From: Labia minor
Taxonomy: Eukaryota > Arthropoda > Insecta > Dermaptera > Spongiphoridae
DNA length: 64,000 nt
Assembly (NCBI GenBank): GCA_963082975.1
Contig: OY720345.1
Location: 30,760,611 to 30,824,610 of the forward strand
Direction of reading: 5' to 3'
Made by a program: the position numbers and the translations under genes. How positions within the stretch are numbered: position 1 is the stretch's first letter; each line of letters opens with the position of its first letter. Under the pieces are notes generated by a model. That model saw only the letters and a list, made by a program, of their open reading frames with translations. It had not been told where the DNA came from and did not search any database. Shown in pieces: positions 1 through 11,291 of the stretch.

Positions 1-231
1 GATAGTATAGTAAGACAAGTTGACGATATCAACTCATAAATCATCTGTTTAAAACCTCTTTTTATATTCTATGACAATTTCTCATCTTTTCGCTCTGTTT
101 CAAAATAAATAAATATATAAATAAAAATATTATAGATGTAAGTTTTGTTTTCAAATTAATCTAATAAAATTAAAAATCAATGAATAATTTGATTAAAATA
201 ATATAAGGTTTAAAAAGATATATATAAACAT

Positions 232-645
232 AGATGTGAGGCATGGTCTATGACCTTAGGTGATGAGAGTAGATTTAGAGTGTTTGAGAATAGGAATCTG
301 CGAAGCATTTATGGGCCAATAAAAGATGAGGTCACCGGGGAATGGCGGAGATTGCATAACTAGGAATTGCATGACCTCTATGCATCTCCAGATATAGTCA
401 GAATTATAAAATCGAGAAGGCTGCGGTGGGTAGGACAATTGGTTAGAATGGGAGAAGATAGAATGGCGAAAATTATATTGTTAGGGAGACCGAGTGGGAA
501 ACATCCGCATGGAAGACCAAGGATGCGGTGGGTGGATAATATGGGAAAGGATGTGAGAGAGATGGGAGAGGATAGGCACTAGATTGTTGTGGCTCAGAAT
601 AGGAATATTTGGAGCGGTGTGGTTGCTGCGGCCAAGAACTTTAGA
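232..645 (+). mobile_element. LINE 3' end (RTE-like), decayed
   Basis: One frame reads through the C-terminal part of a non-LTR retrotransposon ORF2. Recognisable landmarks are DEVTGEWRRLHN, ELHDLYASPDIVRIIKSRRL, RWVGQLVRMGE and GRPRMRWVDNM, a tail very common in arthropod LINE ORFs. In-frame TAG (361-363) and TAG (580-582) codons break it, so it is dead. The copy ends in AGAGCCACAGAG followed by (GATA)n and (TA)n, the same kind of end as the related copy at 7,246. The clade name is inferred from memory of similar proteins. Confidence 0.75.
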
Positions 646-1001
646 GCCACAGAGATAGATAGATATATATATATAAATAGGATGTTGCAGAAAAGTAACA
701 AGTATAAATGATAATGATTAACTTTTATTTTAGCACTTTTGTGAGAAAATGTTTTCATAAAACAATAAAAACCAAGTAAATGTCGTATGTTGTTCAATTA
801 ATAAGGAATCTATATTCAGAAACCTCATTGGATGCTTTTCTATTTTGTTGGAAGTCTACAAACATTCAGGAATGCAAATTTGCTCTTTTCCACGAAAAGA
901 CAATTGGTTATAAAATACAAATTTCGATGAGATCCTTTTTATATATTTGTTTAAAATTTTATTGATTTTGATACCTAGTAAAAATGAGAATGCATTTGAT
1001 A
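646..1001. other. AT-rich gap
   Basis: Short (GATA)n/(TA)n tail of the LINE, then AT-rich DNA. No gene-like frame with recognisable content was seen. Confidence 0.5.
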
Positions 1002-1246
1002 TCTATATAATTAAACGACTACGCAATCCTAAACTCCTTCTGAACGGCTGCAGGCTTCTTAATGGTTCGGGTATCATTAGAACTGTCATAACCCAAGGAT
1101 AAGTTATAAGGTTGAAAATTTCAAAAATCCGTTCCAAAGTTATGGGCAAAAAACCGACCCAGATAAACAACTTTCTAAGTGGCGCCTCTGGTGGCTCATT
1201 TAAGAAGTTGACACACAATATAAAATTATTAATTCTAGAAATTTTC
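1002..1246 (+). mobile_element. Helitron-like non-autonomous element, 3'-truncated
   Basis: This segment starts TCTATATAATTAAACGACTA and is highly similar to 2,594-2,840 over about 240 bp, including CATAACCCAAGGATAAG and AAGTTATGGGCAAAAAACCG. It loses similarity after AATTCTAGAAATTTTCAT and lacks the 3' hairpin that the second copy keeps. The Helitron assignment rests on that second copy. Confidence 0.6.
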
Positions 1247-1249
1247 ATA

Positions 1250-2593
1250 CAAAGAATGTTTATAATAACTATTTAAATTTTTATTTTAAGTTTTAATATT
1301 CTATAATATTAAAAGTAAGATTAAATTAAATTATATAAATTGAATATAACTCCTAATTGATTAATTATATTTTCTAAAACAAAGTAGGTAATATTTTAAA
1401 TTTTTATTTTTATATAAATTTATATTTTGAAAAATAGTGCAATTTACAAATTTGAGTAAAAACGAAAATCCAAAATAAAGAAAGAATATACTGATTGAAT
1501 TAGAATGAAAATGAATTAACCTTTCGCATACAGACTTTTAACAAATTACTATGTATTACATCGGGGGTACAGGAGGCAGAGTTCCCTATTGAATTCCTAG
1601 TTGAAATAAATTTTGTTTATCATCAAGTAGTGATAATTATTTTATTTACTAAATAAATCTTTTTAATAATTTTTATTTTATTTCAATTAGAATTTTCTTT
1701 GATTTTTTATCTTAAATCACAAAGAAATACTTCTTGTCATTTATTTTTTTATTGAATTTTATTTTTATGTTTAAAACTAGATTAGATTTGAATTTTCAAA
1801 TTTAATTGTTGGTTTCTTGTATTGTTTATTATTTATGACTTGTTTATATATAAATTTTGATATTTAAAATAAAATGAAAACATAATAATTATACAATAAA
1901 TAAAATTTAATTTTTTATTAGTCGATGGTGTCCATTGATACTAGACAAATGAAATGAAAAAAAATCTTTCAGTGTACACAAAAAGACAAAAAAAAAGAAT
2001 GATAAAAAAAATCTCCCATTATTTTGAGTAGCCCTTTTTATTTCTTGCTGGGTGATTTTGTCTTCTTTTGGTTCTTCCTCTTCTTCTTCTTTTGTATGGA
2101 GGAAGGGTGACTTGTGGGTTAGTATAGGGATTGAAGAGGGTGGAGAGAAAGAACAGAGCACAGCTTTCAGGATCCATTAGCAAAGTAATCTATCAACTCT
2201 TCATTCAGACAGAAAGAGAGAGTGAGACATAACTCTCTCTCTCTCTCTCTCTGTCTTTTGGTTTTCCTCTCTTGACTGCCACCTGAATCTACATCCATCC
2301 ACCCACATAACATTTCATTCATTTTACTTTTATCCAATGGATTTATCCACTTAATTGAATTAAAATGAAATAAAAAAAAAAAACAAATGAAAATATTAAA
2401 ATAAAAAGTAAAGAAAAAATTATATATTTACCTTAATTTTTTTTAGTTAATATTACCAATGAGGGGAATTAGTTAAAAAAGTTTTTATTTTTTTTATTTT
2501 AAGTTGCTACATAGAAATATTATGCTTTTGTTTTTCAAATCTTTGACATATTTTTTTTAATATAATGTAAGTATTTATTTTTAAATATATATA
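1250..2593. other. AT-rich intergenic DNA with CT tract
   Basis: Mostly AT-rich. There is a G-rich/purine block at about 2,050-2,240 and a (CT)n microsatellite at 2,233-2,252. Open frames here are low-complexity and have no recognisable homology. Confidence 0.5.
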
Positions 2594-2906
2594 TCTATAT
2601 AATTAAACGACTACGCAATCCTAAACTCCTTCTAAACGGCTTCATGGATCTTAATTGTTCGGGTATCATTAGAATTGTCATAACCCAAGGATAAGGTATA
2701 AGGTTGAAAATTTCAAAAATCTTTCCAAAGTTATGGGCAAAAAACCGACAACACTCCATGTGGCGCCTCTGGGGGCTCAGTTAAGAAGTTGACACTCAAT
2801 ATAAAATTATTAATTCTAGAAATTTTCATAATTTGTCTGTTTTAATACTTTTATACTATATACTTTATTACTATATCTGTGCGAAATCTTCGCATTGGCC
2901 TCCTAG
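2594..2906 (+). mobile_element. Helitron-like non-autonomous element, both ends present
   Basis: Begins TCTATATAATT directly after an A and ends CTAG directly before a T. A perfect 6-bp stem, TGCGAA/TTCGCA (2,880-2,894, 3-base loop), sits nine bases before the terminal CTAG. A 5' TC, a 3' hairpin, a CTRR end, A|T insertion and no inverted repeats are the accepted Helitron signature. Length is 313 bp with no coding capacity, so it must depend on a helper. A truncated sister copy is at 1,002. Confidence 0.72.
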
Positions 2907-2910
2907 TATA

Positions 2911-3087
2911 TTATGAGAAATTAATTCGAGGTAATTTTTACATTTAAATGTGAGTCTTGACGTTTCGCGCCCATTTTGGCCTCATTTTCAAAATAATTTT
3001 TTAGGAGAAAATTTTTTGTTTTTTTTACTTAGAGATTCAAATCTCACAATTAATCGAAAAAAATAACCCGGAATTAATTTTTCATAA
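2911..3087. mobile_element. MITE with ~45-bp imperfect inverted repeats
   Basis: TTATGAGAAATTAATTC at the left matches the reverse complement of the right end GAATTAATTTTTCATAA. Similarity continues inward for about 45 bases to GTGAG/CTCAC. The right-hand half resembles segments at 26,760-26,860 and 31,390-31,505 (shared CAAATCTCACAATAAAA and ATAACCCGGAA), so it belongs to a dispersed family. It lies almost directly against the Helitron-like element. Superfamily unknown. Confidence 0.55.
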
Positions 3088-4248
3088 TAATAAAAACATT
3101 TAGGGAAACCTATACGAACATATATAATATTGTATATATATATGGTATATATTATTTAATTTATTTTATCTTAAAATTGTAACCGTTAATAAAATAAATA
3201 TATAATTAAAAAAATCTAAAAATTGAGAATATATTTTATATTCAATTTTTATCTATTTTATTATTTATTATTATATTTATTATTATTTAATGATTAACTA
3301 TTAGTGTTAAAATGTCTCTATGCGTCATATCTGCTACTACATCTAATACTACTACTACCCTTAATTATAATAATAGACCATACTATCTATTTTAACTTTA
3401 AAATTATTCTTTACTTTATAGTTCATTTGTTTGTTTTTTTTTAATTTTATTTATTTATTTATTTATTTATTTTATTTAAGGACAATTTTTTTCCTATTTA
3501 TTGAATTTAATTTATGAGATGAAATATTCATTTGAACTTGATCAAAATTTCTTCTTATTATTATCTCATTTTTAATTCAATAATAAATTTTATTTTATTT
3601 TCATATTTTGAATAAATAGTAGAAAGAATATAGTTTTAATATGTAACGGGTGCATCAAGGTGTGAATATGGCGACAAGCTAAAAAGACAATCCCTAAAAA
3701 GGGCTGAGCGAATTTTCTGTTGCCAGGCCACTCCTACAATCTCCCTCCATTCTTTTTCTCTATTCTCCATTCAACCCTCTTAAGCTCCCACTCCGCATTA
3801 CGTTTTTTTTTATATTCCCCCTCTCATTCGTTCAAAACATTTTCAGGAAGATACTAACAAGGTTATCAACGAGTTCAGTATTTGAGCCAGACGAGCTATG
3901 GTGTTTGGGGATGGATGAAGGGCAGAGGGTGGAGGTGCAAATGAAATTATATCCAAGCAGCAGACCAAGATTATATCGAAGAAGAAGGAAGTAGGCCACC
4001 AAACACAAGACCTACTTTTTTTTTATTTAATTGTACAATATAAACAAAAACATAAATATATCATAGGACCATCTATATTTATAAACGATTATATAATATT
4101 AATTCCACAATATAAAGAAAATAAATAATAGATTTATAGACGTTTTAAAGCATTTCTATAAATAAGAAAAATAACATTTCTAAAATATTTTTTTATTGTT
4201 TTTGAATAGAAAATAAAAATTCATTTGTACCTCCTAAGTTACAGTTCA
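3088..4248. other. AT-rich DNA with a GC-richer island at 3,640-4,010
   Basis: AT-rich to 3,640. From there to about 4,010 base composition rises and the sequence is complex (for example GAGCCAGACGAGCTATGG and GAAGAAGGAAGTAGGCC). No long frame is open and no splice-bounded exon could be argued. It could be a regulatory element of the Phox2-like gene or an old transposon. Confidence 0.35.
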
Positions 4249-4256
4249 TACTACAT

Positions 4257-4504
4257 CTGGGGTCGGCAACCTTTTTCAATAGCCGAGCACATTTCTGAAA
4301 TAATATAACAGGGGTGGGCACTTAGAGCCATATTCAAAAAATCGAAAATGTTTAAGAGCCTGGTCGCAAAAACATTTTACCTTTTTTTAGAGCCATATTG
4401 AAAATCGAAATTGTTACCTTTTTTGTGTCTCATGACTTTATATTAATATTATACTTAGTAATTTGAATGCGGGCACTTCGCGGGTACCAGGTTACCGACC
4501 CTTG
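4257..4504. mobile_element. hAT-type non-autonomous element with exact 8-bp TSD
   Basis: Terminal repeats read CTGGGGTCGGCAACCT at the left and AGGTTACCGACCCTTG at the right. Both sides are flanked by TACTACAT (4,249-4,256 and 4,505-4,512). An 8-bp duplication is diagnostic of hAT-like transposition. The 248-bp body includes repeated AGAGCCATATT motifs and codes for nothing. Confidence 0.85.
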
Positions 4505-4793
4505 TACTACATTATATTTATTTCTTGTCTTTAAATAAATAAACATTTTTAAATAAAACTTTCACATAATTAATTATTTGAGTTTTGTTCTAATAACAAA
4601 ATTAGGTATATAATGGAAAATGTCTAAGTTTTATTTAAATATTCATTTGGCAGTTAATTTAGATTTGGAATAAGAAAAATATTTTACTAATTTATTTACT
4701 AATTTTGAATGTTAATGATTTTATTTTTCTCCCTTTTTCAAAATCCTCTCTTCAAATATTCTATCACATAAAAAAACCTTCTACTTTGTACGT

Positions 4794-4947
4794 CCTACGC
4801 AATACGATCATCAGTAGAACGGATCCTATCAACCTTTACCTTGATTTTTTTGATCGGAGGCCCTATCAAGTAACTTTCCCAATTTTAATCCCGGAGGCTT
4901 GGTTGACTACGTCCCATAGACCCCAGCTTCGTTACCTCCCACCCTAA
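4794..4947 (-). mobile_element. SINE body fragment (headless)
   Basis: Matches the body of the SINE at 59,241-59,508. Shared strings on the plus strand include CCTACGC, TAGAACGGATCCTATCAAC (one variant base) and CCCAATTTTAATCCCGGAG. The tRNA-like head is missing, so this is an incomplete copy. Confidence 0.65.
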
Positions 4948-4949
4948 GG

Positions 4950-5880
4950 CGCCTTCATTCTATCTTATAGAAAATCTTAAAAAGTTTAATTATAGAAAAT
5001 TTATAGATTTTTTAGTATTTTTAAAAGTATAAATTTAAATGAAAATTTTTTTATGTACTATATATTTATAGTAAAAATATTATAATAAATTATAGGACTG
5101 TTAATATAATGAAATTTTCCAAAAAAAAAAATGATATTCATTTTTTTTTCTTTTTTATATAATTAAACATTTTAGACTACGATATTATAAATTGAATATG
5201 AAATTGATATATACATATATATATATATATATTTATTTATATCTTGTAAATATATATATATATATATATCGGTTTAAAAAAATTAAGAAATAGACGGTTA
5301 ATAAAATACTCCAGTTTCTAAGGTTGTTCTTTTTTTAAATTTTATGTAGGCGCACATTATATTATGATGACTTACAAAAAGAAAAGAAATAAAGAAATGG
5401 GTTTAGTTAAGTTTTAAAAATTAAATTTAAGAATTTTAATTAAAATGTATCCTTTTGGCTTTTGCTTGACTTTTTATTAATCATTTTACCATCCCCCCAA
5501 CTTCATCTTACAACTTTCTTTTTCTTTTCATTTCTCTTGTTTTTTTTATGACTTGGAATAATTAAATGCATTCACAGAAATTATATAAGGTTGACAATTT
5601 TTTTTTTTTTGTTATGTTTTTTAAGAGAAATATAAAGTTTTTATTTATAATTAAATTTTATTATCTTGAAAAGATTTATTATTATTATTATAATTATTAT
5701 TATTATTATTTATAAATAGGGAGACTATTTCAGGAAAAATTAAGAATAAAACTAATCAGAAATCCAATAAAACTTAAAACGAATCCTAAAATTACATTAA
5801 AAAATTTAAATATTAAAAAATAAAAAAATAATTTATAGTTTAAATAAATATAATAGTAGGAATAACGCCATGCAAAATTG
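4950..5880. other. AT-rich DNA with TA and TTA microsatellites
   Basis: Holds (TA)n tracts at about 5,210-5,270 and a TTA-rich run at about 5,675-5,715. No coding sequence seen. Confidence 0.5.
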
Positions 5881-5884
5881 AATC

Positions 5885-6475
5885 TGCATTGTATTATCCA
5901 TTTTGTCCCCTTCAAAGTAAATCCCCTCGGATATTCCAGCGTTTCCAATCGTCGAAGTATTTATGAAAGGCGCTTTTCTGAATGGCCATCAGCTCGATCT
6001 TCGATTCCGACTTTATTTCATTAATTGTGGCACAACGCTTTCCTTTCATTAGTCTCTTCAGTTTTGGGAATAGGAAAAAGTCGCAGATAGCAAAATTTGG
6101 TGAATACGGTGGTTGAGGCATGATTACGGTATTGTTTTTGGCCCAAAAATCACAAACAAGCAATGATGTGTGAGCTGGTGCATTATTGTGATTTGTTTTT
6201 CCACAATTCCGATCGTTTGAGCCGTATTGCTTCACACAAACGTTGAATAACTTCCTTGTAGTATTCCTTTTTAGTTAAGTAAAAAATCGAAAAACACATA
6301 AACACGTGACTAACTTTTTCAATTGCCAAAAATAAACTACTAATCCAAAATGACTGATAATGTCAACATTTGAGAAACATATGTGTACCAACATAACAAA
6401 AAAATTTCAATAATCGAATGAACACAGCCCGCAAAAACTCCAAATTCATCTTTTCTTTTGAACAGACTTTGTATA
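5885..6475 (-). mobile_element. mariner relic, internally deleted
   Basis: The minus strand encodes the C-terminal part of a mariner transposase (5,912-6,235), with APAHTSLLVCDF, NTVIMPQPPYSP and CDFFLFPKLKRLMKG. The catalytic HDN motif reads HNN, so the second aspartate of the triad is Asn. The third (CDFFLF) is retained, 35 residues further on. Sequence at 6,240-6,475 resembles mariner 5' leader, so most of the N-terminal and first-aspartate region is gone. Non-functional. Confidence 0.8.
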
Positions 6476-6479
6476 TATG

Positions 6480-7245
6480 TATATATACGTGTATTATATT
6501 AATTAAATATCAAAATTAGAGAGTGCAATGGACCCAATGCATAAAAAAGATGGTTAATGGAATGAAAGAATGGTATATTCCATGCAGAAGACATTAAAAC
6601 AATTTTTCATTCAATTTTCATACATCTATATATAAGTGTAAAAGCACACCCTGTACGTGAACAAATTTAATTTCATTTTCGGGAAAAGCCGCAATCAGAT
6701 AACAAAATGAGTGAGAGTAAGACAATATATATATATATATACAATGAGAGAGAGAGAGAGAGAAATAGAGAAGGGAGAATGGAAAATGTAATTGTGTTCA
6801 TTCTAAGAGAAAATAATCATTAAAACCACACGACCGACACCCAGACAAACCAAAAGGCAAGCAAAGACATTAGTAATAATTAGCACTCCTTCATTCTCAT
6901 TCACCCTATTTCGCCTCATACCTATCTCTCTCTCTCTCCCTTCCTTTTCCAATGTTATTTTATAAAATCATTTTACATATATACCTATATTTCATTTATG
7001 CATAAATATTAACATTCAGTTAAACCTAATAATAATAATTATAAACTTTTAAATGGTAGTATTTAAAAAAAATCACAATTTTTACATCATAAATTTTTAT
7101 TAAAAGATGAAAAAGAACAACAACAACAGTTTATGTATTTATTTATATTTATGAGCTCTTTAAAAAAACGAAGTAACAAAAGAGAACTTTATTTATGTTG
7201 ATGAAATATTAAGGAAATTTATTTAATTAAACTATATATATATAA
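6480..7245. other. AT-rich intergenic DNA
   Basis: Contains (TA)n and (GA)n runs near 6,725-6,765 and a CT run at about 6,925. No gene-like sequence. Confidence 0.5.
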
Positions 7246-7503
7246 ATAAAATCGAGAAGAATGTGATGGGGAGGGCACGTGGCTAGAATGGGAGAAGAAA
7301 GAATGGCGAAAAATATATTGGGGAGGATTGGTAAACTTCAAGGACGCGGTGGGTGGACAAAATAGGAAGTGACGTGAGGGAGATGGGAGAGGGTAGGAGT
7401 TGGATGGTTGTTTCTCAGGGACAATTGGAAAATATGGTTTCTACGGTCTAGAACTATCGAGTTCTGTAGAGCCATAGAGCTAGCTAGCTAGATAGATAGA
7501 TAT
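7246..7503 (+). mobile_element. LINE 3' end, second copy, decayed
   Basis: Nucleotide relative of the 232-645 copy: shared GAATGGGAGAAGA, GAATGGCGAAAA and GCGGTGGGTGGA. It has frame-disrupting indels and ends AGAGCCATAGAG followed by (TAGC)n/(GATA)n. The shared tetranucleotide tail marks the family's 3' terminus. Confidence 0.7.
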
Positions 7504-10363
7504 AAAAATGAAATTTAAATATGAAAATTTAAATTTATAAAAAATTTCAATCAATTTTTTATTTTTACATTTAAAAAGTATCTAATTATATTATGAAGAA
7601 TGTTATTAACATAGAATTTATTTATTTATCTAAAATTTATAAAATTAACGATTTCATTTATTTTAATTTTAAAAAATTTCTATAGTATAAGACATTTCTT
7701 GTCAATTCAATATAATTGCTAGAGTATTTATTAATAAGGAGTGAAGTGAAATGGGAGAGCCTTAAAGTTCTAGAATATCCATTAACCTCATGATTTTATT
7801 TTTATTTTCCATTGACGGGGATAATCTAATCTTTCAACTTATTATTATTAAAATATTTTTGGTGAGGTTGACCGTGAACGGATATGTATATTATAATCAA
7901 ATCAATATTGTTAAAATATAGTCATATAAATATAAAGAAAAATTTGAATTTATTATAATATTATTTGGTTATTCTTTTAATTATCTTAAAATATCTAGTA
8001 AATGGTTTATAATTTATTTTTTAATGGTTTATATTTTAATAATTTATATTTTTTTAAAATAAAATTGCATTAAAAATAGTTGTATAATATATATATATAT
8101 ATATATAAAATTATAATTAAATATAAATTAATGTATAATATAATATATATTTTAATATATATTATCTATATATATTAAATAATAAATAATAATTTATCCA
8201 AAAAAAAATCATAATAATTAAGAAGAAAAAAATGATATAAACAAAATTCTTCCATATATCACTCTCAAACCGAGTGACAAATATGCCTTTGAAAGTAAAT
8301 CAAGTAGGGGCGGAGCCTTCTAAAATATATCTAAATATAATTAGAAAGAAAGTGGCAACTTTTATTAAGTATTTATAATCCATTTTGAAAATGAGAATAG
8401 AATGAGTAGTGTTTATGTAATATATATTATCAAGTGATGGCTATCATCTTGTCTGGCATTTGTTGGGTAATTTTCTAAAAGCTGCCATCCACACACACAC
8501 ACACACACACACACTTGCTGTTTGTTCCTTTATCTTTAAAATATCAAAATTCTTGACATTGCAGAAAAAATATCTTAAAATAATTTTGTTTCATATTCGA
8601 AAGATATAAGAAAAAAAAAACAGAAATAAATTCTTGATGACAAAATTGGTGTTTGAAGGAGAGGGATATTAAAAAAAAATTCATCGAATTTCTCTTTTTC
8701 AAGTAAATGATAAAAAAAAATTTTTTTTAAAAAAAAATTATAATACTCTTTAGAATTATGTTTCTATGTACTTCAATGCCATTAAATGATTTTAAAATAA
8801 TAATGAGAAAAATATTATTAAAGGTATATTTGATGTTTATATAAAGAAAAAAATTAATTTTTTGAATATAAAAAATTAAAATCAATTATATAAATAAATA
8901 AAATAATTATGAAGTGATATTAAAAAGAAAATGTGATAAATTATAGAAGCTACTTATATTCTCTTTAAATTAATCTTTAGTCTCATTCAAATATATATAT
9001 ATATATATTATTTAATTAAAGGTAAAAAATGATTTGGATTTATTTTAATTCAAAGGTATATTTTAAGTACAAAAATCACTTTATTTATAAATTAAATAGA
9101 AATATAATCTGCAAATATTAAAACAAAATTATGAATTTAGTATTTATATGACTTTAAAAATTAGTTATTATCTTTGCGATTCATTAAATAAATTGTTAAG
9201 AATGATAGAATAATTAATATTAATGATATGATAAATATGAAAAAATTGATACAAGAACTATATAGCAATATAGGTATATTTTAATAAATATTCCTAAACA
9301 TATGAATTGTTTTATTTATTTGTATTTATTTTGTTTTTAAAAATATACTTAAGATTGAATAAAACAAATTTATTTTCAAAAATATAATTTGTCATTGGAT
9401 CATTTAGAATATAATATTGACTATAATAATATAATTTATCTTATAAAAATAATAAATATATGCAATATTATTATCTTCAAAATAATTATCCAATATATTT
9501 CCATAATATTTTAATTAAATATCAACATAAAAATATAAAAATATATCCTAATATAAATTATATTAATTAAATTTACAAAATATTAAATTTGACACTTGAA
9601 TTTTATTTTATTCTTTTTTAAAATTGTATTAATAATTAAAATTCTATATTTTTTTTAAATAGGTATATATAATTAAGAAAAATTAAAAAAACAACAAATA
9701 AATGATTATTCTATTAATATTAGATAATTTGTTATAAATTGAATTTCTGTAATAAAGATGATTAGTACGAATAAATATAAATTAATAAGAATTTTTGAAA
9801 ATTAGCTCATGAAACCCATTTTGAGTTATAGTCTGTCTTGGTGCAGATAAATAATGGACTCTTGTATGAATGTAATAAATTATTTTAAAAAGAGTCTGAA
9901 ATATGCCTACTTATAATTATAATAGTAATGTTTAGTAATTATTTTAGTTGGAGTTGTGACGTTCTAATTCAAACTCTTGAAAAATGACACGCAGCTCTAA
10001 ATAATTATGAATTCATCTTTTTTATTTTTATTTTTTTTTTTTTTTGAAATCAACATTTTTGGATTTCAGAGTTTTATTTTTTACATTATTTAATAGAGAA
10101 ATTGTTCTGGTTTTATATGATTAACAATAATTATAATAAATATTATTATGTAAATTGTACTCCTAAAATTTTAAAAAAAGAGAATATATAATTTCTAAAC
10201 CCTCTTTTCTCGACATTGAATGAATGAATTTATTATTATTTAGTTATTTATAAATTTATTATATATATAGTATTAAAGTAATTAATTTGCTCTGAAAAGA
10301 AATTTTAATAATATATATATATATATATTTATTTATTTATTTATTTATCTAACATATTAATTT
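7504..10363. other. AT-rich non-coding DNA, probably Phox2-like intron
   Basis: Very AT-rich. A (CA)n microsatellite lies at about 8,489-8,513 and several (TA)n tracts occur (8,085-8,105; 8,993-9,010; 10,313-10,327). No exon was recognised on either strand. Because the Phox2-like exon 1 at 10,943 is on the minus strand, this should be its first intron. Confidence 0.5.
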
Positions 10364-10800
10364 CAACCGTCATTTATTTTCTTAGAAATTAAAAATAAAT
10401 AATTTTTTCAAAAAGTTTATTTAAAAAAAAATTCAGAACATTACTTTTTAATTTTTAACATATATATATATATATATATATAGCATGTTTATTTTTGTTT
10501 TTAAAACGCCTGGATTGCAGGCAACCGTCATATATTTTCTTAGAAATTGAAAATAAATAATTTTCTCAAATAGTTCTATTTAAAAAGAAAATCAGAACAT
10601 TATTTTTATTTTTTAACACATATATATTATACATTTATATATATAACGTTTATTCTTGTTTTAAATACGCCTGGATTGCAGGCAACCAACATATATTTTC
10701 TTAGAAATTAAAAATGAATAATTTTCTTAAATAGTCTAATTAAAAAAAAATTCAGAACATTCCTTTCTATCTTTTGACACAGATATTTTGTGATTTTGAA
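10364..10800. repeat. Three tandem ~160-bp repeats
   Basis: CAACC(G/A)(T/A)CAT.TATTTTCTTAG recurs at 10,364, 10,522 and 10,683 (periods 158 and 161). Copies 2 and 3 are each preceded by CGCCTGGATTGCAGG, and all contain a TTCAGAACATT-like string and, in two, a (TA)n insert. The array lies just downstream of the Phox2-like exon 1, inside its presumed first intron. Confidence 0.8.
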
Positions 10801-10942
10801 AATGCATTTTATTAAAAATAAAAATAAACATGTTCAGTCTAATTTTCCGAATAAAGAATTTGAGAATGTCAATCAGATAATTTTTGTATTTACTTGAATT
10901 TGATGATTAAAGTATTGTTGGCAATAGGGCCTATTTACTGAC

Positions 10943-11291
10943 CTTGAAGGTTCATGGTTGAAGTGAACATGGGTGCCCGATGATGCACATGTTCCTGGTG
11001 AGTGCGGGCGCCCATTACCGCGCATTGAGCCGCTGCCGGTGGCGGTCCTCCATGGTGATGAGCCATATGCGTAGGCGCAGCACTAGCTGCTGCTGCAGCG
11101 GCCGCTGCAGCTGCTGGATTATATCCACGGGCCATAGAGGCAGCGGCGGCTGTATAACGATACGCCGCTTGTGACATTTGACTACATGACGTAAGATCGC
11201 CATACGAACAGGGCATATTGCCGAGACCCGACGGATCCAATGAGCAGCTGGACGCGTCAAACGACGCCTGATTCAAATACGAATAATCCAT
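10943..11291 (-). CDS. Phox2: Phox2-like homeobox protein, first coding exon
   Basis: Phox2 proteins are paired-like homeodomain transcription factors of visceral and autonomic-type neurons. This exon encodes only the N-terminal region, beginning MDYSYLNQASFDASSCSLD and followed by SYGDLTSCSQ. That start closely resembles the EYSYLN...SCSQ start of vertebrate PHOX2A/B. A run of ten alanines follows at about residues 58-67, then a His/Pro-rich part. The exon ends AATCTTCAAG with donor GTCAGT (splice after 10,943, phase 1, 116 codons plus one base). No homeodomain exon was found downstream on this strand, so the first intron exceeds 10.9 kb and leaves the window. The ATG at 11,291 is the first of the frame. 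Identity is strong from the N-terminus but not proven without the homeodomain. Confidence 0.75.

Noticed and set aside
3640-4010. Possible missing Phox2 exon
   Set aside because: No homeodomain residues in any frame and no open frame of exon length.
10364-10800. CRISPR-like array
   Set aside because: Repeat units are ~160 bp with no short constant repeats and variable spacers; eukaryotic tandem repeat.
11015-11260. Alternative-frame ORFs over the Phox2-like exon
   Set aside because: Shadow frames of the GC-rich exon; the Phox2-like frame has clear homology and a donor site.
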